Source: Bacteroidota bacterium (GTDB lineage Bacteria; Bacteroidota; Bacteroidia; Bacteroidales; Prolixibacteraceae). From it: 64,000 nt of DNA. The stretch spans positions 1-64,000 of the forward strand of contig JAHEYT010000026.1 in assembly GCA_023251455.1 (NCBI GenBank), read 5' to 3'. Each line of letters starts with the position of its first letter. The stretch's first letter is position 1. Under the pieces are notes generated by a model. The model made no database searches. It worked only from the letters and a program-made list of their open reading frames with translations, and was not told the origin of the DNA. Made by a program: the position numbers and the translations under genes. Below are positions 31,326 through 41,295 of the stretch, one piece after another.

Positions 31326-33866
31326 GTGGAACAACCAAATTGGAAAAAACTGTTTGTCGAGTCAAATATCCCTGAAAAGTTGACTCCACTGAAAGAAATA
31401 AGCCGCAATCTGTGGTGGGTATGGAACACCGAAGCCCGTGAATTATTTCAGTATATTGATGCGGAAATATGGGAAGAATGTGAGCACAATCCAATTGTGT
31501 TACTCGACGAGGTGAATTATCAGCGTTTCCTTGAGCTTGAAAAAGATGAGGAGTTCTTACTAAAAATGAACCAGGTTTCGACTCAATTAAATAAATATCT
31601 TGCGGATAGAAAAAATCTGAAGGGACCATCTGTAGCCTATTTCAGCATGGAGTATGGTTTGCACGACAGTTTGAAAATATTTTCAGGAGGCCTTGGAATA
31701 CTTGCCGGTGATTACCTGAAAGAAGCCAGCGATTCGAAAGTAGACTTGGTGGGTGTGGGTTTGTTATATCGTTACGGTTATTTCCGCCAGAATATTTCAA
31801 TTACAGGCGAGCAGCTTTCAAATTATGATGCTCAACAATTCTCCAAAATTCCGGTACAGCCAGCCTATGATGCGGATGGAAACTGGATACATATTCAGGT
31901 ACAATATCCTGGTCGTGAAATTTCAGCCCGGGTATGGCAAGTATTTATCGGATCGATTAAATTGTTTTTATTGGATGCTGATTTCGAAGGTAATTCGGAT
32001 GAAGATCGTTTTGTAACACACCATTTATACGGTGGCGACAACGAAAACCGATTGAAGCAGGAAATGTTGCTTGGACTTGGAGGTATGCGTGCCCTGAAGA
32101 AACTGGGTTACGAAATGGATATTTACCATTGCAATGAAGGACATGCAGCAATGATCGGTCTGGAACGTATGGCTGATTTCATTTCTGAAAAGAAACTTTC
32201 CTATACGGAAGCCAAAGAAGTTGTAAGAGTTTCAACTTTATTCACTACACATACCCCGGTTCCTGCCGGACACGATTCTTTCCATCAGGATATGTTTAAG
32301 CACTATATGCACAAGTATCTTGAAAAGGTTGGCATTAGCTGGGACGAGTTCTGTAATTTGGGTAAGGCTAATCCTTATGAAGACCATTTTAACATGAGTT
32401 ATCTGGCCTGTAACTTGTCGCAGGGAATAAACGGCGTTAGTATGCTTCATGGCGAAGTTTCGAAAGAAGTTCTTAGCCCGCTTTATGAAGGTTTTTTACC
32501 TGAAGAGCTTGAAGTTGGATATGTAACTAATGGTGTTCATTATGCCACTTGGGCGGCCAAAGAATGGAAAGAAATGCACCAAAAATATTTCGGCAAAACA
32601 TTTCCGGAAGATCAGCTTGATTTCGATTTGTGGGAACGCATTTACAAAATTCCGGATGAAGAAATCTGGAATTTGAAACAGAGCATGCGTTTAAAGACGA
32701 TTGGGTACATCAAACAAAGGTTTACAAATACCTGGATTAAACGGCATGAAAACCCTAAAATGATCTCCGAAGTTTTGGGTAAACTTAATCCGTATGCTTT
32801 AACAATTGGTTTTGCACGTCGGTTTGCAACCTACAAAAGAGCTCATTTGTTATTCCGGAATCTCGATCGTTTGTCGAAATTGGTTAACGACCCTGCTCGT
32901 CCAGTTCAGTTTATTTTTGCCGGGAAAGCACACCCAGCCGATAAAGCTGGTCAGGATCTCATCAAGTACATCGTTGAGATTTCGAAACGTCCTGAATTTA
33001 TTGGCAAAATTTTGTTTGTTCAAAATTACGATATGAACCTGGCTAAAATGATGTTACAGGGAGTCGATATTTGGATGAATACGCCAACCCGACCATTGGA
33101 AGCATCGGGCACCAGCGGAGAAAAGGGTGTGATGAACGGAACCATTCACTTTTCAGTTCTCGATGGCTGGTGGGTTGAAGGGTATAAAAAAGATGCAGGC
33201 TGGGCACTTCCTCAGGATAATGCCTATGAAATTAACGATCTTCAGGATGAATTGGATGCGGAAACCATCTACAACATCTTTGAAGAAGAAATATTGCCAG
33301 CATTCTACGATCGCAACATCAATGGAATTCCTGAAAAATGGGTTTCTTACATCAAAAATACGTTTGCCCAGGTTTCTCCTAATTTCACTACTGCACGCAT
33401 GATTCGCGATTATCAGGATAGATTCTATAAACCTCAGGCTGAACGTTCTGCCCGGTTGATTGCTTCTGATTATAAGCTCGCGAAAGAAATTGCAGTTTGG
33501 AAATCAGGTGTTTCTGCCGTTTGGGATCAGCTTGAAGTGAAAAACGTTCAGATTACCGATGGAATTACGAATGTTTTGAAAATCGGAGAAGTTTATCCGG
33601 CAAGGGTGGTTGTCGACATCAAAAGCTTAAAACCAGAAGATTTAAGCGTTGAAATGGTAATTACTGAAACAGGTAAAGATGGCCAGCCCAATCTGATTGA
33701 ATGTTTGCCATTTACGGTTGAGGGTACAGAAGGACAGATCATTACTTACAAGCTAGATCTGAACCTGATGAATGCAGGTGCATTTGGTTATGCGATCCGT
33801 ATCGTTCCAAATCATCCGGAATTACCTCATCGTCAGGATTTCCATTATTTAAAATGGGTTCAGTAA
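31326..33866 (+). CDS. glgP: Alpha-glucan phosphorylase (DUF3417 N-terminus)
   Basis: 846 aa, GTG start; LKEISRNLWWVWNTEARELF, YFSMEYGLHDSLKIFSGGLGILAGDYLKEASD, PLEASGTSGEKGVMNG. Confidence 0.93.
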   Translation: MEQPNWKKLFVESNIPEKLTPLKEISRNLWWVWNTEARELFQYIDAEIWEECEHNPIVLLDEVNYQRFLELEKDEEFLLKMNQVSTQLNKYLADRKNLKGPSVAYFSMEYGLHDSLKIFSGGLGILAGDYLKEASDSKVDLVGVGLLYRYGYFRQNISITGEQLSNYDAQQFSKIPVQPAYDADGNWIHIQVQYPGREISARVWQVFIGSIKLFLLDADFEGNSDEDRFVTHHLYGGDNENRLKQEMLLGLGGMRALKKLGYEMDIYHCNEGHAAMIGLERMADFISEKKLSYTEAKEVVRVSTLFTTHTPVPAGHDSFHQDMFKHYMHKYLEKVGISWDEFCNLGKANPYEDHFNMSYLACNLSQGINGVSMLHGEVSKEVLSPLYEGFLPEELEVGYVTNGVHYATWAAKEWKEMHQKYFGKTFPEDQLDFDLWERIYKIPDEEIWNLKQSMRLKTIGYIKQRFTNTWIKRHENPKMISEVLGKLNPYALTIGFARRFATYKRAHLLFRNLDRLSKLVNDPARPVQFIFAGKAHPADKAGQDLIKYIVEISKRPEFIGKILFVQNYDMNLAKMMLQGVDIWMNTPTRPLEASGTSGEKGVMNGTIHFSVLDGWWVEGYKKDAGWALPQDNAYEINDLQDELDAETIYNIFEEEILPAFYDRNINGIPEKWVSYIKNTFAQVSPNFTTARMIRDYQDRFYKPQAERSARLIASDYKLAKEIAVWKSGVSAVWDQLEVKNVQITDGITNVLKIGEVYPARVVVDIKSLKPEDLSVEMVITETGKDGQPNLIECLPFTVEGTEGQIITYKLDLNLMNAGAFGYAIRIVPNHPELPHRQDFHYLKWVQ

Positions 33867-33876
33867 CACAACAATA

Positions 33877-33917
33877 ATAACGAAAAAAGGCAGCGATGAG
33901 CTGCCTTTTTTCGTTAT
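33877..33917. terminator. Bidirectional terminator between convergent genes
   Basis: ATAACGAAAAAAGGCAGC / GCTGCCTTTTTTCGTTAT perfect 18-bp arms, GATGA loop, A/T tracts on both sides. Confidence 0.92.
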
Positions 33918-33930
33918 ATAAATGTATTAA

Positions 33931-34488
33931 TTATTTGTCGAAACGGATACCTAAAGTAAAACCAATCCAACCTTTCGATGTGTGATTATCGCCAACATGC
34001 GAATAAATATCGTACGGTGCAAAAGTGCTTTCGAAAGTATGTCCGTAACTTTCCTTATTTTCGGCAATATTTAAATTGAGACTTGGTCCACCAAAAATAC
34101 TGATCTTTTCGCCGATTCGCTTGCTACACAACAATCTGATCTGCTGAAAATTGTTGTAATTGTCTGTCCAGATTTTGTTTTCGTTGACATGAAAAATCAT
34201 GTATTCTAAATTCATCGAATGATTTTCATTTTTGATCAGGTGGGTTCCAACACCTGCACCAAACGCCCATTTGTAGTTTTCAGTCAGGCATTGAGTGCCC
34301 ACACTGAACAAACCATACACGGTCTTGATGCCAACTTTTGCAGTTGCCTGAAGATTTAAACCTTCGCTAACCGACATTTCGAAGGCTTTGTACAAACTTT
34401 TATTGTCTGTGGTTTTTTCCTGCGCCCAACTCAAACTGGTCAACATGCAGGCGATTACTAAAACTGAAATTTTTCGAATTGTTTTCAT
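33931..34488 (-). CDS. Hypothetical exported beta-barrel-like protein
   Basis: 185 aa, signal peptide, alternating strand-like pattern, C-terminal GWIGFTLGIRFDK. Confidence 0.65.
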   Translation of the reverse strand: MKTIRKISVLVIACMLTSLSWAQEKTTDNKSLYKAFEMSVSEGLNLQATAKVGIKTVYGLFSVGTQCLTENYKWAFGAGVGTHLIKNENHSMNLEYMIFHVNENKIWTDNYNNFQQIRLLCSKRIGEKISIFGGPSLNLNIAENKESYGHTFESTFAPYDIYSHVGDNHTSKGWIGFTLGIRFDK

Positions 34489-34732
34489 ACCTATTGTTTT
34501 CTATTAATGAATGACTTACTTAAAATTTGATGATGCAATTTTAAGTATTTCCTGAAAAACAAAAGCAAGGTTTTGTTATATTTTTCGAATACAGAACTAA
34601 AATGTTTTAATAAATTAACATTGAAATTAAAATCGCTAAAAGAACGTCTGAAACCTTAACTTTCAGGCATGGCAATACAGTTAAAATCAAACGATTCAAC
34701 TAACGAAAAATCTCCATAAAACGAAGGAAAAA

Positions 34733-35356
34733 TTAAACGATCCGTTTCCCGTGTAACTCGGTTGCTGCGGTAAATTCGGCAATCTGATTACGGTTCTCCG
34801 GAAGAACTTTACCTGCAGCAATGATTTTAATCCGCCGATTTGGCAAATCCTGCATTTGCTTCAGAATAAGGCGGCCATTCCATGCAGTGTCCATTCCTCC
34901 GGAAGTCAGCACGCGCGTAATTCCGTCAATGGCATTCAATTCCTGAAACGATTTCAAGATATCATTGGAGTAGTCGATGGCTTTGTGAAAAGTAACTTCC
35001 AGTGGAGACGCCAGCTTGGCCAATCGCCGGGTATTTTCAACATCAACAGCACCGTCATCGGTAAGTAATCCGAATACGACACCGGCAACTCCCGATTGCT
35101 TGAAGAATTCAATTTCTGCCTCCATTTGCAGGATTTCAGTCTCCGAATAAACAAAGTTTCCACCACGCGGCCGAACCATGGCCATCACCGGAATCGTTAA
35201 ATTTTGCACGCACTGTTTGGTTAATTCAGGCGAAGGAGTTAATCCATCCTGATCGAGTGCGGAGCAAAGTTCGATTCGATTTGCACCACGTTTTTCCGCA
35301 GCTAAAGCATCTTCCAGCGTTTCAACGCAGGCTTCGAAAATCAAAGTAGTATCCAT
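34733..35356 (-). CDS. cutC: Copper homeostasis protein CutC-like
   Basis: 207 aa; GANRIELCSALDQDGLTPS, MVRPRGGNFVYSE, VTFHKAID, RVLTSGG. Confidence 0.92.
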   Translation of the reverse strand: MDTTLIFEACVETLEDALAAEKRGANRIELCSALDQDGLTPSPELTKQCVQNLTIPVMAMVRPRGGNFVYSETEILQMEAEIEFFKQSGVAGVVFGLLTDDGAVDVENTRRLAKLASPLEVTFHKAIDYSNDILKSFQELNAIDGITRVLTSGGMDTAWNGRLILKQMQDLPNRRIKIIAAGKVLPENRNQIAEFTAATELHGKRIV

Positions 35357-35358
35357 TT

Positions 35359-35838
35359 TTAGAAAAGTGTTCGTTTGGTAGGATTGTGTTTCATTTCTAA
35401 TTCAAGCAACATCTTTTTTCGCCATATTCCTCCAGCATAACCCGTCAGCTTGTTTCCCGCACCAATCACACGGTGGCAGGGAATAATAATGGCAATCGGA
35501 TTTTTACCGTTGGCTGTACCTGCAGCCCGTATACATTTTGGATCGCCAAGACGGACCGCCATATCCATATAAGTAATGGTTTCGCCATAAGGTATTTTCA
35601 ATAATTCGGTCCATACTCTCTGCTGAAATTCGGTGCCTTCAGGAGAAAGTGGCAAATCAAATGTCAATGATTTTCCGGAGAAATAATCATCCAATTGGGC
35701 TTTGCACAATTCCAAAACTTCACACGGATTTTGCTCCTGAATATCGTTTTCAGAAAAGGAAATTTCCTTAATTGATTGTCCATCTGACTTTAAAATCAGG
35801 AACCCTAAAGGACTGTTGAATGAGATTTGATATTGCAT
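35359..35838 (-). CDS. Methylated-DNA--protein-cysteine methyltransferase
   Basis: 159 aa; active site IIPCHRVIGAGNKLTGYAGG. Confidence 0.95.
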   Translation of the reverse strand: MQYQISFNSPLGFLILKSDGQSIKEISFSENDIQEQNPCEVLELCKAQLDDYFSGKSLTFDLPLSPEGTEFQQRVWTELLKIPYGETITYMDMAVRLGDPKCIRAAGTANGKNPIAIIIPCHRVIGAGNKLTGYAGGIWRKKMLLELEMKHNPTKRTLF

Positions 35839-35853
35839 ACCCCAAAAATAAGA

Positions 35854-35875
35854 AAGTCCGGTGAAGACCGGACTT
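35854..35875 (-). terminator. Terminator of hydrogenase operon 2
   Basis: AAGTCCGGT-GAAG-ACCGGACTT, T-tract on minus strand. Confidence 0.85.
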
Positions 35876-35881
35876 GTTCTG

Positions 35882-37672
35882 TTAAAATCTTTCGCGTGCG
35901 GTGTAATGCGTGTGCAACAAATGGTGCGATTTTTCGCTCAACGGATGATCGAGAAAATCTTTGTAAATCTTGATAATCTCCGGATTCTGATGCGATTTCC
36001 GGAGCGGCATCCCGGCATCCTCGGCATAAATGGCTTCGGCACGTTTCTCGCGAATTTCTGGACTAGTCGGAATCGGCTGGCCTCCACCACCCAAACATCC
36101 TCCGGGGCAAGCCATAAATTCGACAAAATGGTAATTCGCCTGACCTGACCGGATTGAATCCATCACTTTTCCGGCATTTACCAAACCGTGGGCGACCGCA
36201 CATTTCAGCTCAACGCCATCCAGAAATGTCCATTCTTTTAGCGGATTTTCAATTTTCAGCGAAGCCTCTTTTACACCTTCCATGCCGCGAACCGGAGTGA
36301 TATTTAGGTTTTCGAACGGAACTTCGCGACCGGTAACCAACTCGTAAGCGGTGCGCAAGGCAGCCTCCATAACACCTCCGGTGGCGCCAAAAATTACACC
36401 GGCGCCTGTCGATTCGCCCATCAGCCGGTCGTAATGCATGTCGTCGAGTTTCATAAAATCGATGCCAGCTTGTTTAATCATGATGGCCAATTCGCGGGTG
36501 GTCAGCACATAATCTACATCGCGGTAGCCACTATCATGCATTTCGGGGCGGTTAGCTTCAAACTTCTTGGCCGTGCATGGCATAATCGAAACCGAGACAA
36601 TCGAATCCGGATCGAGATTTCGAGCCTTGGCATAATAGGTTTTGGCCAGTGCACCAAACATTTGTTGCGGCGATTTGCAGGTCGATAAATGATCGAGGTA
36701 ATCGGGAAACATGTGTTCAATATATTTTATCCATCCGGGTGAACAGGAAGTTGCCATCGGAAGTTTCACCTCAGGATCGTGATCGACCAGAACTTTTTTC
36801 AGGCGGGTAAGTAATTCGGTTCCTTCTTCCATGATGGTCAAATCGGCTGTAAAATCGGTATCCATCACCGCATCGAATCCCAAACGTTTTAAGGCGGCCA
36901 CCATTTTCCCGGTAACCCGGGTGCCAACTTTAAAACCCAGTTCTTCGCCCAAACCGACCCGCACCGCCGGGGCTGTTTGAACAACTACATGTTTGGTTTT
37001 ATCGGCAATGGCGTCCCAAACTTCCTCGATGTAGTTTCGTTCGACCAATGCACCGGTCGGACAGTGATTGATGCATTGTCCGCAGGTGGTGCACACCACA
37101 TCACTCATCAGTTTTTCGAAGAAAGTGGTTATCTTCATTTGGTCGCCTTTGTGCGCTACGGTCAAGGCATTAACACCCTGCAATTCAACACAGGTACGGA
37201 CGCACCGCTGGCAACGCACGCATTTGCTGTCGTCTTTTACAATCGAAGGAGAAAACATATCGATGGAATATTTTTTCAGTGGCGCCAGACGAATAAAATC
37301 CTGGGTCATAATTTTATACTCCGAAGCCAGGAGCTGTAATTCACAATTTCCGTTTTTGTAGCAACGAGTACAGTCAGCGTTGTGCTCCGATAAAAGAAGT
37401 TCGATGATATGCTTCCGCGAATTTCGGACTTTCAGTGAATTAGTCAAAATTTCCATTCCTTCCTCACACGGCGTGGCACAAGCAGCCGTCAGACGCTTTT
37501 GTCCAACAATTTCAGTTACACAAACACGGCAATTCCCGGCCACACAAAGGTCTTTATGGTAACAAAGCGTAGGAATGATAACGCCAACCTGACGTGCAGC
37601 ATCCAGAATGGTGGTTCCGGGTTCTATTTCAACTGGAACGCCGTTTATGGTAATTTTAATATTTTTAGTCAT
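35882..37672 (-). CDS. [FeFe]-hydrogenase catalytic subunit, NADH-linked HndD/HydA type (copy 2)
   Basis: 596 aa; N-terminal 2Fe-2S, His-ligated 4Fe-4S (HNADCTRCYKNGNCELQ), two 4Fe-4S motifs, H-cluster L1 TSCSPGW, L2 IMPCTAKKFE, L3 MACPGGCLGGGGQP. Confidence 0.95.
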   Translation of the reverse strand: MTKNIKITINGVPVEIEPGTTILDAARQVGVIIPTLCYHKDLCVAGNCRVCVTEIVGQKRLTAACATPCEEGMEILTNSLKVRNSRKHIIELLLSEHNADCTRCYKNGNCELQLLASEYKIMTQDFIRLAPLKKYSIDMFSPSIVKDDSKCVRCQRCVRTCVELQGVNALTVAHKGDQMKITTFFEKLMSDVVCTTCGQCINHCPTGALVERNYIEEVWDAIADKTKHVVVQTAPAVRVGLGEELGFKVGTRVTGKMVAALKRLGFDAVMDTDFTADLTIMEEGTELLTRLKKVLVDHDPEVKLPMATSCSPGWIKYIEHMFPDYLDHLSTCKSPQQMFGALAKTYYAKARNLDPDSIVSVSIMPCTAKKFEANRPEMHDSGYRDVDYVLTTRELAIMIKQAGIDFMKLDDMHYDRLMGESTGAGVIFGATGGVMEAALRTAYELVTGREVPFENLNITPVRGMEGVKEASLKIENPLKEWTFLDGVELKCAVAHGLVNAGKVMDSIRSGQANYHFVEFMACPGGCLGGGGQPIPTSPEIREKRAEAIYAEDAGMPLRKSHQNPEIIKIYKDFLDHPLSEKSHHLLHTHYTARERF

Positions 37673-37692
37673 CGCTGTCGGGTTTTACTGCG

Positions 37693-38877
37693 TTAGTAAA
37701 TCATTTCTTCCCTGAAATTTTCGACAATTGACGAAAACGAATTGGCCACCGATTGCCCCAATCCGCATTTGGCGGTGTACTGCATGGTTTCGGCCAGACG
37801 AAGTAATTTGTCGAGATAGTGCGCATTCTTTTCGCCACGTTTTACCGCTTTGATTCCTTTCAGCAACTGTTGGCAGCCAACGCGGCAAGGCGTGCACTGT
37901 CCGCACGATTCTTCACGGAAGAATTCCAGATAATTATCGAGTACGTTGAACATAGATCGTGAGCTATTGAAAAGCATCATAGAACCACCCGTTGGCAGCG
38001 AAATGCCTGTTAATTTTCCCTGAAATCCGATAGCTGTTTCGCCAAAACGCTTCCGGGGAACCAGAAATCCGGAAGCACCGCCTACCTGCACGGCTTTGGT
38101 GTCGCCATCGCCAAACTCATCTACAAAATCGGATAGGCTCATTCCCAATTCCAGCTCATAAATCCCGGGTTTAGGCGTATCTCCTGAAACCGAAAACAAC
38201 TTCGATCCGCGCGAATACTGAACGCCCAGATCGTAAAACCGTTTTGCCCCGTATTTAAAAATGGTGAAAGTATGCGCCAGCGTTTCCACGTTATTGATTA
38301 CGGTTGGTTTGCCCATATAACCATACGACGAAGGATATGGTGGTTTATTCCGGGGTTCGCCACGCTTGCCCTCCATCGATTCGAAAAGAGCCGTTTCTTC
38401 GCCGCAGATGTACGCTCCGCTTCCCATAAATATCTTAATGGTAAAATCTAGATTGATCTCTTTGCAATAGTATTCGAACTCACTAATGGCCTTGTTCAGT
38501 TCAGGCTGAAGAAAAAAGTATTCGCCACGCAGGTAGATGTAACCTTCTTTGGCGCCGATCACATGACCGCAGACGGCCATCCCGGTAAGGACTTTGTAAG
38601 GTACCTGTGACAAAATCTCGCGGTCTTTAAAAGTTCCTGGTTCTCCCTCGTCGGCATTGCAAATCACATATTTGGTATCATCAACTGCTTCCGACGAAAG
38701 TTTCCATTTCAGACCAGTAGGGAAGCCTGCTCCGCCACGCCCCTTCAATTCCGAGCTGATCAATTCGTTTATCAATTCCTGAGGAGATCGGCTAATGCTT
38801 TTTTGCAACACTTCTTCCCAATCGTTTTCATTCTTGAAAATGAAATCGACGCGCTTCAACTGATAACTAATTGTCAT
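37693..38877 (-). CDS. NuoF/HydB-type flavoprotein subunit, short form (no N-terminal thioredoxin-like and no C-terminal ferredoxin domain)
   Basis: 394 aa; LKGRGGAGFPTGLKW, CNADEGEPGTFKDRE, CGQCTPCRVGC; ends shortly after the Fe-S motif. Confidence 0.93.
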   Translation of the reverse strand: MTISYQLKRVDFIFKNENDWEEVLQKSISRSPQELINELISSELKGRGGAGFPTGLKWKLSSEAVDDTKYVICNADEGEPGTFKDREILSQVPYKVLTGMAVCGHVIGAKEGYIYLRGEYFFLQPELNKAISEFEYYCKEINLDFTIKIFMGSGAYICGEETALFESMEGKRGEPRNKPPYPSSYGYMGKPTVINNVETLAHTFTIFKYGAKRFYDLGVQYSRGSKLFSVSGDTPKPGIYELELGMSLSDFVDEFGDGDTKAVQVGGASGFLVPRKRFGETAIGFQGKLTGISLPTGGSMMLFNSSRSMFNVLDNYLEFFREESCGQCTPCRVGCQQLLKGIKAVKRGEKNAHYLDKLLRLAETMQYTAKCGLGQSVANSFSSIVENFREEMIY

Positions 38878-39352
38878 GCGAACCTCCTTTCTTTTTCATG
38901 TATGAGCTTAAAATCTCCCGGACCTTTTCAGGAGTCAACTCGGTATAAATTTCATTGTTAATCAACATTGCCGGAGCTTTGTGGCAAAATCCGAGGCAAT
39001 TGGTCTGAAGCAGGGAGAAATTCCCGTCCGGGGTAGTTTCTCCCAGACTAATTTTCAGCATATCCTCGATGGCAAGCAAAATCTGGTTCTTTCCTTTCAT
39101 TGAACAGGTAATGGTTTTGCACACCCGAATGATGTGTTTGCCCATTTTTTTGTGCTCCAGAAAGGAATAAAAAGTTGCCGTGCCATAAACCTCCGCAGCA
39201 GGCAAATCCAACTCCCGGGCAATTTCGATCATCGAAAATTCCGACAGGTATTTTTCCTGTTCAACAACTCCCTGAAGGATCGGCAGCAGATTGCGCCGCT
39301 CACGACCATGCTGGTCGGCCAGATTTTTGATTAATTCGGAAACTGGATTCAT
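38867..39352 (-). CDS. NuoE/HydC-type thioredoxin-like [2Fe-2S] subunit (copy 2)
   Basis: 161 aa; CKTITC and CLGFC ligand motifs; 11-nt overlap with the next gene. Confidence 0.93.
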   Translation of the reverse strand: MNPVSELIKNLADQHGRERRNLLPILQGVVEQEKYLSEFSMIEIARELDLPAAEVYGTATFYSFLEHKKMGKHIIRVCKTITCSMKGKNQILLAIEDMLKISLGETTPDGNFSLLQTNCLGFCHKAPAMLINNEIYTELTPEKVREILSSYMKKKGGSHDN

Positions 39353-39748
39353 AAGAAATCAATTTGTTAGTTGACAGGTATCTGAAATTCTCCTGAAATT
39401 CTACCCAAAATACCTGGATATGATCAGGAAAACAGGTTTTAGATTTAAGGAAACAAGCGATTGGTGACATTTAGAAATGCTGACAAAACAGCGGGATCAA
39501 TTTATTCTTCAGTATATTTTCCGAAACGGAAAGAAGATTCAGGAAGCAGATCAATTCCTATAAATTTAAGGAAGTAGAAAGAGATAAACTATGGTTATAA
39601 CCCAGAATATTATCGTATTTAGGTGTTATGCGGCATGTTTAGTGCATTGAATAACAATGTAATAAACTAAAATTAATTTGGGAATAAGGAGAACCTTTTC
39701 CTCATGCTCTCATCGGAGGTAAAATCATTTGGGGTCTCGTGGAAATAG

Positions 39749-39790
39749 AAAAACTCATTCTCTGGATTTTAGCCCAATGAATGAGTTTTC
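39749..39790 (-). terminator. Terminator of the alpha/beta hydrolase gene
   Basis: AAAACTCATTC/GAATGAGTTTT perfect 11-bp stem followed on minus strand by TTTTTC. Confidence 0.7.
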
Positions 39791-39808
39791 TTTGAAAATA
39801 ACAATTTT

Positions 39809-40606
39809 CTATTTCATCAGAATTCGCAATAGCAAGTCAAATGCCGGTTCAGCCATTCCGCCATGGTTGAATCCATCCAATTCGAACAATGTTGTTTGTT
39901 TGTGTCCTGAAAGTTTCATCATACGGCACATGTAGGCATTCTCTTCATACCGGCCCAGCATTTCCAGTTCGCGATCGCCCGTAATCAGGCACAAAGGAGG
40001 TGCATCTGCCCTGATGTGGAACAATGGCGCAAATTCATCAACAACAGGTGTAGTATCTTTTATACCACGTTCTTTCCGAATCTCAAAATGGGTGATCATT
40101 TGTCCACTGAACGGAACCAGTTTCTGAATGGCATTGGCATCTATTCCATAGGCTGCCAGGTAATGTTTGTCGAGACCAATCATGCAAGCTAGATATCCGC
40201 CTGCTGAATGACCTGAAACCACTATCTTTTTTGGATCGCCGCCATATTTACTGATATTTTTAAACACCCAGGCAACGGCAGCCGCTGCATCGTCGACATA
40301 TGCCGGACTTTTCACTTTAGGACTCAACCGGTAATTCACTGCCACAACCGCAAACTTCTTGTTCTTCAAACGCTCCGGAATTGATTTTTCGCCGGCAGTT
40401 AATCCACCGCCATGAAACCAAACCACAGTTGTAAAGCTGTCCAGATTTTCAGGAATATAAATATCCAAATTACAACGCTCTTTCATGTAAGCATCCAGAT
40501 TTTCGCCGGTGCGGTACGAAATATTGTTTTCGGTTTTGTAAGTGATTTGGGCTGGAGCGATTAAAGCAGTAACAACAAGTAGGATTGCAAGAAGAAGGCG
40601 GTTCAT
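39809..40606 (-). CDS. Secreted alpha/beta hydrolase (esterase, BD-FAE/HSL-like)
   Basis: 265 aa; signal peptide; VVWFHGGGLTAG oxyanion, VVSGHSAGGYLA nucleophile motifs. Confidence 0.9.
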   Translation of the reverse strand: MNRLLLAILLVVTALIAPAQITYKTENNISYRTGENLDAYMKERCNLDIYIPENLDSFTTVVWFHGGGLTAGEKSIPERLKNKKFAVVAVNYRLSPKVKSPAYVDDAAAAVAWVFKNISKYGGDPKKIVVSGHSAGGYLACMIGLDKHYLAAYGIDANAIQKLVPFSGQMITHFEIRKERGIKDTTPVVDEFAPLFHIRADAPPLCLITGDRELEMLGRYEENAYMCRMMKLSGHKQTTLFELDGFNHGGMAEPAFDLLLRILMK

Positions 40607-40667
40607 AGAAATGAGTTAAGTGTTCGCCTAAAGATAAATATTTTTGCTTGATGTGCTATAAAAACAA

Positions 40668-40700
40668 AGTGAGCGGGTGACTCGAAGTCACCCGCTCACT
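40668..40700 (-). terminator. Terminator of hydrogenase operon 1
   Basis: AGTGAGCGGGTGACT-CGA-AGTCACCCGCTCACT perfect 15-bp arms; T-tract on minus strand (TTTGTTTTTATA). Confidence 0.88.
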
Positions 40701-40716
40701 AAAGCTAAATAGGATA

Positions 40717-41223
40717 TTACGCGGATTTTGCTTCTGAGACGCAGCCTTCCTTGTATTCGGAAATGATGTTTTTCACCATTTGTGGCGACACACGGCCATA
40801 AACTTTTTCGCCAACCATCACAACGGGAGCCAATCCACAGGCCCCAACACATCGCAGGCAGTTGAGTGAAAACTTATTGTCGGCAGTGCTTTGCCCCACT
40901 TCAATACTTAATTGTCGTTTAAATTCGGCAAGGACTTGTTCTGAACCGCGCACGTAGCAAGCTGTTCCCATACAAATGGAAATCGGGTGCTCGCCCATAG
41001 GAATCATAGTAAAGAAAGAGTAGAAAGTACCCACTCCGTAAACTTTGGCGATGGAAATATTCAATTCTTTGGCAATCACTTCCTGAACTTCGGCTGGCAA
41101 ATAGCCTAACTTGCTCTGAACCTGATGCAATACATTAATCAGTTCACTTCCCTGGTTCCCGAAACCCGAACAAACCTCCCTGATCTGTCCGATGGTTTTT
41201 TCTGAAAGTTTTATTCCTGGCAT
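40717..41223 (-). CDS. NuoE/HydC-type thioredoxin-like [2Fe-2S] subunit (copy 1)
   Basis: Start set to MPGIKLSEKT; CMGTACYVRG and CLRCVGACGLAP. Confidence 0.94.
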   Translation of the reverse strand: MPGIKLSEKTIGQIREVCSGFGNQGSELINVLHQVQSKLGYLPAEVQEVIAKELNISIAKVYGVGTFYSFFTMIPMGEHPISICMGTACYVRGSEQVLAEFKRQLSIEVGQSTADNKFSLNCLRCVGACGLAPVVMVGEKVYGRVSPQMVKNIISEYKEGCVSEAKSA

Positions 41224-41295
41224 ATTGTTAGAATTTCGATTTGAATAAAATTGAAATGTGGTTTGTAGTGACGTTGCATGCAACGTCTCTACTGA

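Noticed and set aside
39593-39602. GGTTATAACC palindrome as a stand-alone operator claim
   Set aside because: Only 10 bp in an AT-rich gap; likely by chance, mentioned only as part of the long leader
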